The translations under genes and the position numbers were made by a program. From positions 124,001 through 188,000 of the forward strand of contig NZ_VFEU01000008.1 of assembly GCF_007858255.1 (NCBI RefSeq): 64,000 nucleotides of DNA, written 5' to 3'. This document shows, piece by piece, positions 1 through 8,384 of this stretch (the stretch's first letter is position 1; each line of letters begins with the position of its first letter). The notes beneath the pieces are model-generated. The model saw only the letters and a list, made by a program, of their open reading frames with translations, was not told where the DNA came from and searched no databases. The stretch is from Pseudomonas rhodesiae. GTDB taxonomy: Bacteria; Pseudomonadota; Gammaproteobacteria; Pseudomonadales; Pseudomonadaceae.

Positions 1-2
1 AT

Positions 3-758
3 GGCAGCCTCGCCGAATGGCGGCACGGCCTCAGTAGCAACCCGGACCCAGCCTGGCGGCAGATTGCGGTGACGTTCGTCGACAACCACGACACCGGCTA
101 TTCCCCGGGGCAATACGGCGGGCAGCACCACTGGCCTGTACCCGAAGACAAGCGCAACATCGCCTACGCTTACATTCTGCTGAGCCCCGGCATACCCACG
201 GTGTATTGGCCCGACATGTACGACTGGGGCCGTGGCGATCTGATTCGCACGCTGATCAAACTGCGCAAGGACGCCGGCATTCGAGCCGACTCGCCCATCC
301 GCTTTCAGAGCCACTATTCAGGATTGGTGGCTACGATCAATGGCAGTCGCCAGCGCTTATTGATCGCCCTGGACGCGAACCTCAGCATGATCCCGGAGGG
401 TTTTACCCAGGCACTGTTCGCGGACGCAGAGCGTATTCGAGCCTGGCAAACTCGCTCGGCACCGGAAGACACCACGACGACACTACACTGCGACAATGCA
501 AACCCTGGCAATGGGCAGGCAGTGTACGCCGTGGGTTCGCCGGTTGAACTGGGCGCCTGGGATCCGGCCCACGCCATCTCACTGAGGCCAACAGCGCCGC
601 ATCGGTGGAGCGGCGCCGTGGTATGGCCGACCCAGCAAGCCATCAAATGGAAATGTGTGATCCGCAGCCTCAGCAACGTCAACCAAGCCTATTGGCAAAA
701 GGACCCTGACAACTCGTTGATCACCGGTGCCGGCACCGAGGCCGTAGGCAGTTTTTGA
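3..758 (+). CDS. Maltotetraose-forming alpha-amylase (GH13 with C-terminal CBM20), 3' part only
   Basis: This is the C-terminal part of a secreted starch-degrading enzyme; its 5' end lies left of the window. The frame is open from base 3. Conserved GH13 region IV is visible as TFVDNHDTG near residue 22 of the visible part; its last Asp is the transition-state stabiliser in this family. The stretch GQYGGQHHWPVP that follows is typical of Pseudomonas maltotetraohydrolases (G4-amylases). After a small C domain, the last ~95 residues look like a CBM20 starch-binding module (VYAVGSPVELGAWDP, then a WK...YWQKDPDN pattern). The gene converges on sspB across a shared terminator. Product specificity is inferred from resemblance; a maltohexaose-forming relative cannot be excluded. 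Confidence 0.85.
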   Translation, partial: GSLAEWRHGLSSNPDPAWRQIAVTFVDNHDTGYSPGQYGGQHHWPVPEDKRNIAYAYILLSPGIPTVYWPDMYDWGRGDLIRTLIKLRKDAGIRADSPIRFQSHYSGLVATINGSRQRLLIALDANLSMIPEGFTQALFADAERIRAWQTRSAPEDTTTTLHCDNANPGNGQAVYAVGSPVELGAWDPAHAISLRPTAPHRWSGAVVWPTQQAIKWKCVIRSLSNVNQAYWQKDPDNSLITGAGTEAVGSF

Positions 759-792
759 CAAAAAAATGCCCCGGCAAGACCGAGGCATTTTT
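759..792. terminator. Bidirectional intrinsic terminator between amylase and sspB
   Basis: AAATGCC (764-770) pairs with GGCATTT (784-790), with A runs on the left and T runs on the right. The hairpin can therefore end transcription from both converging genes. Confidence 0.75.
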
Positions 793-820
793 CAACCGAC
801 GTGCGAACGACGCCGTTTTG

Positions 821-1240
821 TCACTTCACCACTTTCAGACTAGGACGACCGCTGGGACGCGGAGGCTCAGTGTCCGGTGGCGGCATATCGTCGCCCTCTT
901 CGCCGTCGATCGTTTCGTCATCCTCGAAGGGCGACTCCAGATCAAACACCATGCCTTGCCCATTCTCACGGGCATAAATCCCGAGAATGGCGCCAATCGG
1001 CACATACAGCGTATGGGGCACACCGCCAAAACGCCCTTCGAAGCTCACCGCTTCGTTGTCCATGTGCAGATGACGCACGGCACTGGGCGAGATGTTCAGC
1101 ACGATCTGTCCATCACTGGCAAACCCCTGCGGTACCTGAACCGCAGGAAATTCGGAATTGACCAGCATGTGCGGGGTGCAATCGTTGTCCACAATCCACT
1201 CATAGAGCGCGCGGACCAGGTAGGGTCGACTGGAGTTCAT
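821..1240 (-). CDS. sspB: ClpXP protease specificity-enhancing factor / stringent starvation protein B
   Basis: SspB is a ClpXP adaptor that delivers ssrA-tagged and other substrates in the cytoplasm. The product is 139 aa. It has the family N-terminus (NSSRPYLVRALYEWIVDN), the ordered substrate-binding fold through about residue 110 and an acidic/proline-rich flexible tail ending in PSLKVVK, which in E. coli SspB is the ClpX-docking peptide. I chose the ATG at 1240 because an AAGGAG lies 6 nt upstream; a TTG three bases earlier is too close to it. The gene lies 17 bp downstream of sspA, the usual sspAB operon. Confidence 0.95.
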   Translation of the reverse strand: MNSSRPYLVRALYEWIVDNDCTPHMLVNSEFPAVQVPQGFASDGQIVLNISPSAVRHLHMDNEAVSFEGRFGGVPHTLYVPIGAILGIYARENGQGMVFDLESPFEDDETIDGEEGDDMPPPDTEPPRPSGRPSLKVVK

Positions 1241-1257
1241 CAACGGCTCCTTAAGCC

Positions 1258-1875
1258 TTAGCGCATATCGCGTTCGACACCAGACAGACTCGCCTGGAAA
1301 GCCTCACGCGCAAACTGGCGCTCCATGTAATCAAGCAACGGCTTGGCAGGCCGAGGCAGTTCAATGCCCAGAATCGGCAAGCGCCAGAGTATGGGTAATA
1401 GGCAGCAATCCACCAAGCTTTGTTCCTCGCTGAGGAAAAAAGGTTTATCGGCGAACAACGGCGAAACGCCGGTCAGGCTTTCGCGCAATTCCTTACGCGC
1501 CTGCACCCGAGCGGGCTCTTTTGTACGCGAATCCAGAATCACATCCACCAACCCGCACCAGTCACGCTGGATCCGATGGATCAGCAGCCGGCTGTTGGCA
1601 CGCGCCACCGGATACACCGGCAGCAGAGGCGGATGAGGATAACGCTCATCCAAGTATTCCATCACCACGGTTGACTCCCACAACGCCAGGTCACGATCGA
1701 CCAGGGTGGGCAAGCTGCCGTAAGGGTTCACTTCGATCAGTTTCGGCGGCTGACGGCCCGCCTCCACACTGATGATCTCGGCGCTGACACCCTTCTCTGC
1801 GAGCACAATACGTACTCGGTGGGAATAGTGGTCGGCGGGGTCGGAGTAACAGGCCAACCGATTGGTCACGCCCAT
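1258..1875 (-). CDS. sspA: Stringent starvation protein A, RNA polymerase-associated GST-fold protein
   Basis: SspA binds RNA polymerase and alters transcription under starvation; it has a glutathione-transferase fold but no transferase activity in E. coli. The 205 aa product shows an N-terminal thioredoxin-like domain (residues ~8-85, including [19 protein letters not shown], the GST-like Pro and Glu-Ser motif) and an all-helical C-terminal domain. The ATG at 1875 has a strong GAGGAGG seven nt upstream. It is the first gene of sspAB and follows the petABC terminator. The family assignment is secure; targets in this organism are unknown. Confidence 0.95.
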   Translation of the reverse strand: MGVTNRLACYSDPADHYSHRVRIVLAEKGVSAEIISVEAGRQPPKLIEVNPYGSLPTLVDRDLALWESTVVMEYLDERYPHPPLLPVYPVARANSRLLIHRIQRDWCGLVDVILDSRTKEPARVQARKELRESLTGVSPLFADKPFFLSEEQSLVDCCLLPILWRLPILGIELPRPAKPLLDYMERQFAREAFQASLSGVERDMR

Positions 1876-1918
1876 GGCGGTCCTCCTCGCTTGTTGAAAT
1901 TATCGAAAGCTCAAAAAC

Positions 1919-1992
1919 GAGCGCGCCCAGAGAGCATCTCTGTAGTACCTGATGACCAGGTCGCTACGGTTCAGAGATGCCGCTGGGCGCGC
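1919..1992 (-). terminator. Long hairpin terminator after petABC
   Basis: GCGCGCCCAG (1921-1930) pairs with CTGGGCGCGC (1983-1992), and inside it AGAGCATCTCTG pairs with CAGAGATGC. On the minus strand a TCGTTTTTG run follows. It lies between the petC stop and the sspA start and must sit close to the sspA promoter. Confidence 0.75.
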
Positions 1993-2021
1993 AAGATTAA
2001 CAGCAATTGCTTACGGTTGGA

Positions 2022-2804
2022 TCAATGCACATCCTTCCAGTATTCGCGTTTGAGCAGATAGGCGAATACGAAGAAGAAGGCCAGGTACAGCAATACATAG
2101 GTACCGATACGCTGGTGTTGCAGTTTGACCGGGTTAGCCGAGTAGGCCAGGAAGGTCACCAGGTTCTTGACCTTCTCGTCGAACTGCTCTTCATTCAGTG
2201 CACCGGTCTTAGGCACGATGGTCAATTGATCGCAGGCCTCATGGGTCAGAGGCGTGCCGGTCAACGGATCATATTGCTTCTTACCGTTCTCAACGACCTG
2301 AACCTGCTTGCATCCTACCACTTGGCGCCCCTGCAGGCCGACCAGCACGTTAGGCATGCCGACGTTCGGGAACACTTTGTTGTTCACACCCCAGGGGCGT
2401 GTCGGATCTTCGTAGAACGACTTCAGATAGCTGTACAGCCAATCGGTGCCACGCACACGAGCGACCAGGGTCAGATCAGGCGGTGCAGCACCGAACCAGG
2501 CCTTGGCGTCCGCCGGCTGCATGCCGATGTTCATGTGGTCGCCGATCTTGGCGCCAGTGAAGACCAACTTTTCCAGCATCATTTCATGAGGGATGCCCAG
2601 GTCATCGGCAACGCGTTCATAGCGTTGGAACTTGGCGCTGTGGCAACCCATGCAGTAGTTGGCGAACGTACGCGCACCGTCCTGCATGGCGGCTTTGTCG
2701 GATACGTCAATATCGACTTTTTCCAGTTCCGGCCCGCCATGTTCGGCAGCGAAGGACAGCAGCGGCAGTGCCGCAAGCATCAATGCAACGAATAATTTTT
2801 TCAT
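2022..2804 (-). CDS. petC: Cytochrome c1 subunit of the bc1 complex
   Basis: Cytochrome c1 carries electrons from the Rieske protein to soluble cytochrome c on the periplasmic face of the inner membrane. The 260 aa product begins with a signal peptide (MKKLFVALMLAALPLLSFAA). It contains the haem-binding CMGCH (Cys51, Cys54, His55) and a C-terminal anchor helix (GTYVLLYLAFFFVFAYLL) followed by a basic tail. The ATG at 2804 overlaps the petB stop as TGATG, so translation is probably coupled. The frame is open further upstream inside petB, but that extension is not homologous and would bury the signal peptide. Confidence 0.97.
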   Translation of the reverse strand: MKKLFVALMLAALPLLSFAAEHGGPELEKVDIDVSDKAAMQDGARTFANYCMGCHSAKFQRYERVADDLGIPHEMMLEKLVFTGAKIGDHMNIGMQPADAKAWFGAAPPDLTLVARVRGTDWLYSYLKSFYEDPTRPWGVNNKVFPNVGMPNVLVGLQGRQVVGCKQVQVVENGKKQYDPLTGTPLTHEACDQLTIVPKTGALNEEQFDEKVKNLVTFLAYSANPVKLQHQRIGTYVLLYLAFFFVFAYLLKREYWKDVH

Positions 2805-4015
2805 CAGCCAGTCACCCTTTCCGGAACCGGTTTGGTCTTCTCTAGCCGGGTATAGAACGGCATCAGAATGAAGTAGGCGAAGTACAGGAAGGTGCAGACC
2901 TGCGACAGCAACGTCCGCCCCGGGGTTGGCGCCAGTACGCCCAATACGCCCAGGATCACGAAAGCAATGCAGAACACCCACAACCAGATCTTGCTCAACC
3001 AGCCCTTGTAACGCATGGACTTGACCGGGCTTCGGTCGAGCCAGGGCAGTACGAACAGCACCGCGATGGCCGCGCCCATGGCGATCACGCCCATAAGCTT
3101 GTCTGGGATGGCCCGCAAGATCGCGTAGAACGGCGTGAAGTACCAGACGGGAGCGATGTGCTCAGGTGTCTTGAAGGCATTGGCCTGTTCGAAGTTAGGC
3201 TTCTCCAGGAAATAGCCGCCCATCTCCGGGAAAAAGAACACGATCGAGCAGAACACGAACAAGAACACCACTACGCCGACAATGTCTTTGACGGTGTAGT
3301 ACGGATGGAAGGGAATGCCATCCAGCGGGATACCGTTCTCGTCCTTGTGCTTCTTGATGTCCACGCCATCCGGGTTGTTCGAACCCACTTCGTGCAGAGC
3401 CAGGATGTGCAGCACCACCAGTCCCAGGATCACGATGGGCAACGCCACCACATGCAGGGCGAAGAAGCGGTTCAGGGTGATGCCGGAGATCAGGTAGTCA
3501 CCCCGAATCCACTGGGTCAGGTCATTGCCGATCACGGGGATAGCGCCGAACAGCGAGATGATCACCTGGGCCCCCCAGTACGACATCTGACCCCACGGCA
3601 GCAGGTAACCCATGAAGGCTTCGGCCATCAGCGCCAGGTAGATCAGCATGCCGAAGACCCACACCAGTTCACGCGGCTTCTGATAGGAACCGTAGAGCAA
3701 ACCACGGAACATATGCAGATAGACCACGATAAAGAACGCCGAAGCGCCAGTGGAGTGCAACAACCGCAGGATCGAGCCGTACTCGACGTCACGCATGATG
3801 TATTCGACGGAGGCGAATGCCTCTTCCGCCGAAGGGTTGTAGCTCATGGTCAGCCACACGCCGGTAACAATCTGGTTGACCAGCACCAGCAGCGCCAGGG
3901 AGCCGAAGAAATAGAAGAAGTTGAAGTTTTTTGGAGCGTAGTACTTGCTGAGATGGTCTTCCCACATTTTGGTGGCGGGGAAGCGCGCATCCACCCAATC
4001 CATGAACTTGCTCAT
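2804..4015 (-). CDS. petB: Cytochrome b subunit of the bc1 complex
   Basis: This is the quinol-oxidising membrane core of complex III. The 403 aa product has eight predicted membrane helices and four haem-ligand histidines at 87, 101, 188 and 203. The spacing is 14 residues in the first pair and 15 in the second. The quinol-oxidation loop reads PVWY where many bacteria and mitochondria have PEWY. The ATG at 4015 overlaps the petA stop (TGATG); a GTG three bases upstream is an alternative start served by the same AGGAG. It is the middle gene of petABC. Confidence 0.97.
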   Translation of the reverse strand: MSKFMDWVDARFPATKMWEDHLSKYYAPKNFNFFYFFGSLALLVLVNQIVTGVWLTMSYNPSAEEAFASVEYIMRDVEYGSILRLLHSTGASAFFIVVYLHMFRGLLYGSYQKPRELVWVFGMLIYLALMAEAFMGYLLPWGQMSYWGAQVIISLFGAIPVIGNDLTQWIRGDYLISGITLNRFFALHVVALPIVILGLVVLHILALHEVGSNNPDGVDIKKHKDENGIPLDGIPFHPYYTVKDIVGVVVFLFVFCSIVFFFPEMGGYFLEKPNFEQANAFKTPEHIAPVWYFTPFYAILRAIPDKLMGVIAMGAAIAVLFVLPWLDRSPVKSMRYKGWLSKIWLWVFCIAFVILGVLGVLAPTPGRTLLSQVCTFLYFAYFILMPFYTRLEKTKPVPERVTG

Positions 4016-4608
4016 CACGCGTTCTCCTTATCGAGGCCAATGACAATAAGGTCGTCAGTTTCGTAGGTATGCGGTGGCACGGGCAGGTTCAGCGGAGCAG
4101 GTTGGGACTTGTAGACGCGGCCAGCGAGATCGTAGTGAGAACCGTGGCATGGGCAGAAATAACCGCCGACCCAATCCTGGCCCAGATCGGCAGGGGCCAC
4201 TTCCGGGCGGAAGGTTGGCGAGCAACCCAAATGGGTACAGAGTCCGACCAGCAACAGAATCTCTGGTTTGATCGAACGCACTTCGTTCTTGGCGTAGGCG
4301 GGTTGGTCGGATTTCTCGGACTTCGGGTCAGACAACTGCCCCTCGATCTTTTTAAGATTTCCCAGGATTTCCTCGGTACGACGAACGATGAACACTGGCT
4401 GACCGCGCCATTCAGCAATCATCTGCTGGCCTGGCTCGATTTTGCTGACATTCACCTTCACCGGTGCACCTGCGGCTTTCGCCTTGGCACTGGGAAACCA
4501 TGACCCCACGAACGGGACCGCAGCCCCCACCGCTCCTGCAGCACCCACCACGGATGTGGCTGCTACCAAGAAGCGACGCCGGCCTGCATTCACGCCGTCA
4601 TTGCTCAT
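4015..4608 (-). CDS. petA: Ubiquinol-cytochrome c reductase Rieske iron-sulfur subunit
   Basis: This subunit takes the first electron from ubiquinol in the bc1 complex. The 197 aa product has an N-terminal twin-arginine signal anchor (RRRFL at 10-14, then an Ala/Gly/Val helix). The [2Fe-2S] ligands sit in two motifs: CTHLGC (Cys124, His126) and CPCHGSHYD (Cys152, His155). The disulfide cysteines are 129 and 154. It is the first gene of the pet operon, with a purine-rich GAGAGGA before the ATG and a sigma-70-like promoter ~150 bp upstream. Confidence 0.97.
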   Translation of the reverse strand: MSNDGVNAGRRRFLVAATSVVGAAGAVGAAVPFVGSWFPSAKAKAAGAPVKVNVSKIEPGQQMIAEWRGQPVFIVRRTEEILGNLKKIEGQLSDPKSEKSDQPAYAKNEVRSIKPEILLLVGLCTHLGCSPTFRPEVAPADLGQDWVGGYFCPCHGSHYDLAGRVYKSQPAPLNLPVPPHTYETDDLIVIGLDKENA

Positions 4609-4754
4609 TCAGTCCTCTCCCATCAGCTTTTTGGCCTGTTAAATCAGGCGTCTACTAAGTATTAAATCTGAACTTATAAAAATTTTGCCGAATGGTAATG
4701 AAAAGCCCCACCTCTGACAAGGGAATTACCCGGAGCTCCGGCTCCAGGCCTTGT

Positions 4755-4781
4755 AGTATAGGGGGTCTACGGATGTGGCAA
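4755..4781 (-). promoter_or_regulatory. Candidate sigma-70 promoter of petABC
   Basis: On the minus strand a TTGCCA (4781-4776) is followed after 15 bases by TATACT (4760-4755); reading the -35 as CTTGCC gives a 16-base spacer. It lies ~150 nt upstream of the petA start. The long leader between them is AT-rich. Confidence 0.5.
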
Positions 4782-4817
4782 GTTGTCACGCCAATTTTTA
4801 TGCATAAATTGCAGGCA

Positions 4818-4854
4818 ATAAAAAACGCCCAGCTCCGTGAGGAGGCTGGGCGTT
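4818..4854 (-). terminator. Intrinsic terminator of rplM-rpsI
   Basis: AACGCCCAGC (4824-4833) pairs perfectly with GCTGGGCGTT (4845-4854). On the minus strand the stem is followed by TTTTTTATTG. It lies 20 bp downstream of the rpsI stop. Confidence 0.9.
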
Positions 4855-4874
4855 CTTCTGGAACGTAAAGCGAA

Positions 4875-5267
4875 TTAACGCTTCGAGTACTGCGGACGCT
4901 TACGCGCTTTACGCAGACCGACTTTCTTACGTTCAACTTCACGAGCATCGCGAGTCACGAAGCCAGCTTTGCGCAGAGCGCTACGCAGGGTTTCGTCGTA
5001 GCTCATCAGTGCGCGAGTGATACCGTGGCGGATTGCGCCAGCTTGACCACTTACACCGCCACCGATAACGGTGACGTAGATGTCGAACTTTTCAACGGTC
5101 TCGGTCAGTTCCAGCGGCTGACGAACTACCATGCGGGCAGTTTCGCGGCCGAAGAAGTTGTCCAGGGAGCGGTTGTTGATCGAGATGTTACCAGTGCCCG
5201 GACGCAGGAAAACGCGTGCGGTTGCGGTTTTGCGACGGCCAGTGCCGTAATTTTGAGTCGCCGACAT
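4875..5267 (-). CDS. rpsI: 30S ribosomal protein S9
   Basis: S9 is a small-subunit protein whose C-terminal tail reaches the P-site tRNA. The 130 aa length is standard. The N-terminus ([22 protein letters not shown]) and the strictly conserved basic C-terminus ([12 protein letters not shown]) are both present. It follows rplM after 14 bp, the usual two-gene operon, and is closed by a strong terminator. Confidence 0.99.
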   Translation of the reverse strand: MSATQNYGTGRRKTATARVFLRPGTGNISINNRSLDNFFGRETARMVVRQPLELTETVEKFDIYVTVIGGGVSGQAGAIRHGITRALMSYDETLRSALRKAGFVTRDAREVERKKVGLRKARKRPQYSKR

Positions 5268-5281
5268 AATGAACTATTCCG

Positions 5282-5710
5282 TTAAAACTTCAGTTCTTGG
5301 GGCTGCTGAGCAGCATGAGGGTGGACAGCGCCCGCATAGACTTTCAGCTTGCGAAACATATCGCGACCCAGTGGGCCCTTCGGCAGCATGCCTTTGACCG
5401 CGATTTCGATCGGGGCTTCAGGCTTCTTGGCAATCAGGCCTTCGAAGTTGGAAGACTTGATACCGCCTGGGAAACCGGAGTGACGGTAGTACATTTTGTC
5501 GCTTGCTTTGTTGCCGGTTACACGAACCTGCTCAGCGTTGATGATCACGATGTAGTCACCGGTATCGACGTGAGGGGTGTACTCAGGCTTGTGCTTGCCA
5601 CGCAGACGGCTGGCGACTTCAGTGGCCAGACGACCCAGGGTCTGACCAGCGGCGTCGACGACAAACCAGTCGCGCTGAACTGTTTCCGGTTTTGCAGTAA
5701 AAGTTGTCAT
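5282..5710 (-). CDS. rplM: 50S ribosomal protein L13
   Basis: L13 is an early-assembly large-subunit protein. The 142 aa product shows the family blocks [35 protein letters not shown] (read as two segments) and the GGIKSSNFE region. In E. coli L13 represses its own operon post-transcriptionally; whether that holds here cannot be seen. A good promoter sits 43-71 bp upstream of the ATG. Confidence 0.99.
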
Positions 5711-5752
5711 TCTTTAATAGCCTCAGGGGCCGCCCTGTAAATTAGACGGCGG

Positions 5753-5781
5753 ATCTTACTGAATAGTGCGTACTTTGACAA
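5753..5781 (-). promoter_or_regulatory. Sigma-70 promoter of rplM-rpsI
   Basis: On the minus strand TTGTCA (5781-5776) is followed by a 17-base spacer and TAAGAT (5758-5753), with the rplM ATG about 43 bases beyond. Spacing and both hexamers fit the consensus well. Confidence 0.65.
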
Positions 5782-5957
5782 GTCAAAGGCAGCCGGATAC
5801 AGACGCTATCGGGGGCTCGGGTCGGCGCGTCCGTTCAACGGCAAGATTCTTCGGCAGGCGGCGCATCACTTCCACTGCAGAAAGAGGTGGGCAATTATGC
5901 AGATTGCGAAAAAAAATTCAACCTGCTTTTATGATTGTTTTCCCGAAGGAGTACCCG

Positions 5958-6998
5958 ATGGATTATCGACAGCTGGGCCGTACGGATCTGAACGTGAGCG
6001 CGATAGCCTTGGGCACCATGACCTGGGGCGAGCAGAACAGCGAGGCAGAGGCCTTCGCGCAGATCGAACGAGCCAAGGCCGCGGGGATCAACTTTCTCGA
6101 CACCGCTGAAATGTACCCGGTGCCGCCCAAGGCCGATACCTACGCCACCACCGAACGCTACATCGGCAATTACTTCAAAAGCCGCGGCGACCGTGCCGAT
6201 TGGATTCTGGCCAGCAAGATCGCCGGCCCCGGCAATACCATCGACTACATTCGCGACGGCCATCTGCGCCACAACCGCAAGCACATCGTCCAAGCGCTGG
6301 ATGCCAGCCTCAAGCGCCTGCAGACCGACTGGATCGACCTGTATCAATTGCACTGGCCGGAGCGCAGTACCAACTTCTTCGGCCAACTGAGTTACAAACA
6401 CAAGGACGAAGACGACCTCACGCCGCTGGAGGAAACCCTCGAAGCGCTGGACGAACAGGTCAAGGCCGGCAAGATCCGCCACATCGGTCTGTCCAACGAA
6501 ACCCCGTGGGGCACCATGAAATTCCTGGCCTTGGCCGAAGCCCGCGGCTGGACGCGCGCGGTATCGATCCAGAACCCGTACAACCTGCTCAACCGCAGCT
6601 TTGAAGTGGGCCTGGCGGAAGTCGCGATTCGCGAACAGTGCGGGCTACTGGCCTACTCGCCCCTGGCGTTCGGCATGCTCAGCGGCAAATACGAAAACGG
6701 TGCGCGTCCAGCCAAGGCGCGCCTGACCGAATACAGCCGCTTCAGCCGCTACTTCAACCCGCAGTCGGAGGCGGCGTGCAGCCGCTATGTGGCACTGGCG
6801 CGCGAACACGGCCTGGACCCGGCGCAGATGGCCTTGGCCTTCGTGACGCAACAGCCGTTCGTGACCAGCAACATTATTGGCGCAACGTCGCTGGCGCAAC
6901 TGGACAGCAACATTGCCAGTGCTGATCTGAAGCTATCGAAGGAAGTACTTGAAGGGATTGAGGCGATTCAGAAGGATCATCCGAATCCGGCGCCCTGA
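5958..6998 (+). CDS. tas: NADP(H)-dependent aldo-keto reductase, Tas family
   Basis: This is a cytoplasmic (alpha/beta)8-barrel oxidoreductase, probably using NADPH to reduce an unidentified carbonyl substrate. The 346 aa product starts MDYRQLGRTDLNVSAIALGTMTWGEQNSEAEA, close to E. coli Tas. It carries the catalytic pattern Asp and Tyr in LDTAEMYPVPP, Lys in ILASKIAGPG and His in LYQLHWPER. The ATG at 5958 has AAGGAG seven nt upstream; the open frame extends to 5766 but that part is not Tas-like. It stands alone and converges on the acyl-CoA dehydrogenase gene across a REP pair. Confidence 0.85.
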   Translation: MDYRQLGRTDLNVSAIALGTMTWGEQNSEAEAFAQIERAKAAGINFLDTAEMYPVPPKADTYATTERYIGNYFKSRGDRADWILASKIAGPGNTIDYIRDGHLRHNRKHIVQALDASLKRLQTDWIDLYQLHWPERSTNFFGQLSYKHKDEDDLTPLEETLEALDEQVKAGKIRHIGLSNETPWGTMKFLALAEARGWTRAVSIQNPYNLLNRSFEVGLAEVAIREQCGLLAYSPLAFGMLSGKYENGARPAKARLTEYSRFSRYFNPQSEAACSRYVALAREHGLDPAQMALAFVTQQPFVTSNIIGATSLAQLDSNIASADLKLSKEVLEGIEAIQKDHPNPAP

Positions 6999-7014
6999 TT
7001 GGTCTGTAGACCGT

Positions 7015-7080
7015 TATCGGGGGCAAGCCCCCTCCCACATTCAAATGCATTCCAATGTGGGAGGGGGCTTGCCCCCGATG
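7015..7080. repeat. REP doublet (REPIN-like inverted pair)
   Basis: Two copies of the GGGGGCAAGCCCCC-CTCCCACAT repeat face each other around a short spacer (TCAAATGCATTCCA). They form one long hairpin between two convergent genes, and may also act as a bidirectional terminator. Confidence 0.9.
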
Positions 7081-7102
7081 ACGCATTCATGACCAGCAAA
7101 AA

Positions 7103-8239
7103 TCAAAGCGACCGCGCAATGATCTCCTTCATGATCTCATTGGTCCCCGCATAGATCCGCTGCACCCGCGCATCCGCCCAGGCGCGGGCAATCGGGTATT
7201 CCCACATAAAGCCGTAGCCACCGTGCAGTTGCACGCACTCGTCGAGCACTTTGCATTGCAGGTCGGTGGCCCAGTACTTGGCCATTACGGCGGTGGGCAC
7301 GTCGAGTTCCCCTTCAAGGTGCAGCGCCATGCACTGATCGACAAACACCCTACCGACCTGAATCTCAGTGGCCATCTCCGCCAGCTTGAAACGGGTGTTC
7401 TGGAAATCGGCGATCGCCTTGCCGAACGCCTTGCGCTCGCGGGTGTATTCCAGGGTCCACGCCAGTGCCGCCTCGGCGGACGACAGCGCACCGATCGCCA
7501 CCGTCAAACGCTCCTGCGGTAACTCCTGCATCAGATAGGCAAAGCCCATCCCCGCCTGGCCCAAGATGTTCTCCTTGGGCACTCGCACATCCTGGAAGAA
7601 CAGCTCGGAGGTGTCCTGCGCCTTCATGCCAACCTTCTCCAGACGCTTGCCCTTGGCAAAGCCCGGCGTATCGGCTTCCACCAGAAACAGGCTGGTGCCC
7701 TTGGCGCCGGCCTTGGGATCGGTCTTGGCCACCACGATCACCAGGTCGGCGAGATAGCCGTTGGTGATAAAGGTCTTGGAGCCGTTGATCACATACTCAT
7801 CGCCATCCAGCACGGCGGTAGTCTTGACCCCTTGCAGGTCGGAGCCTGCGCCGGGCTCGGTCATCGCGATGGCGGTGACCATCTCCCCAGAGATCAATTT
7901 CGGCAGGTATTTATGCTTCAGCGCCTCACTGCCGTAGTGCAGGATGTAAGGCGCAACAATGTCCGAATGCAGGGAGAAACCAATGCCGGTCAGCCCCAGC
8001 CGGCCGATCTCCTCGATCACCACGGCGCTGTAGAGAAAGTCAGCGTCCAAGCCGCCATAAGTGTCCGGCAAGTGGGAGCACAACATGCCGGCCTCCCCCG
8101 CCTTGCGCCACAGGTCGCGATCGATATAGCCCTGCTTTTCCCACTGCGCATGGAACGGCACGGCTTCTTTTTCCAGAAAAGTGCGCACGCTCTCACGAAA
8201 GAGTTCGTGGTCGGGGCTGAACAAGGTTCTCGGGATCAT
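7103..8239 (-). CDS. Acyl-CoA dehydrogenase family protein
   Basis: A flavoprotein of 378 aa that would oxidise an acyl-CoA thioester to the 2-enoyl form. It has the classic signatures AMTEPGAGSDLQGVKTTA (FAD/substrate site, near residue 120) and, near the end, QLHGGYGFMWEYPIARAWADARVQRIYAGTNEIMKEI. The Glu of NEIMKE is at the position of the catalytic base in short/medium/long-chain members. I chose the ATG at 8239 because the protein then starts MIPRTLFSPDHELFRESVRTF. It is divergent from an AraC/GlxA-type regulator, suggesting local control. Chain-length preference is unknown. Confidence 0.88.
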   Translation of the reverse strand: MIPRTLFSPDHELFRESVRTFLEKEAVPFHAQWEKQGYIDRDLWRKAGEAGMLCSHLPDTYGGLDADFLYSAVVIEEIGRLGLTGIGFSLHSDIVAPYILHYGSEALKHKYLPKLISGEMVTAIAMTEPGAGSDLQGVKTTAVLDGDEYVINGSKTFITNGYLADLVIVVAKTDPKAGAKGTSLFLVEADTPGFAKGKRLEKVGMKAQDTSELFFQDVRVPKENILGQAGMGFAYLMQELPQERLTVAIGALSSAEAALAWTLEYTRERKAFGKAIADFQNTRFKLAEMATEIQVGRVFVDQCMALHLEGELDVPTAVMAKYWATDLQCKVLDECVQLHGGYGFMWEYPIARAWADARVQRIYAGTNEIMKEIIARSL

Positions 8240-8304
8240 GGCGCACCTGTTTGGATTGTCGGACAAGGACGAGCTCACAGAGCCTATGCCGCCAAAGCGT
8301 CACG

Positions 8305-8317
8305 GGACACTGGACAC
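8305..8317. promoter_or_regulatory. Direct repeat GGACAC-T-GGACAC in the divergent promoter region
   Basis: Two identical hexamers start 7 bp apart between the acyl-CoA dehydrogenase and regulator genes. AraC-type proteins often bind direct repeats, but their sites are usually spaced by about two helical turns, so this is only a weak candidate. Confidence 0.2.
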
Positions 8318-8384
8318 ATGCGACAAAAAATAAGACGATCCAGCCGTCTGGTGACCACTTTCCCCTATAAGAATAATTGAAATT

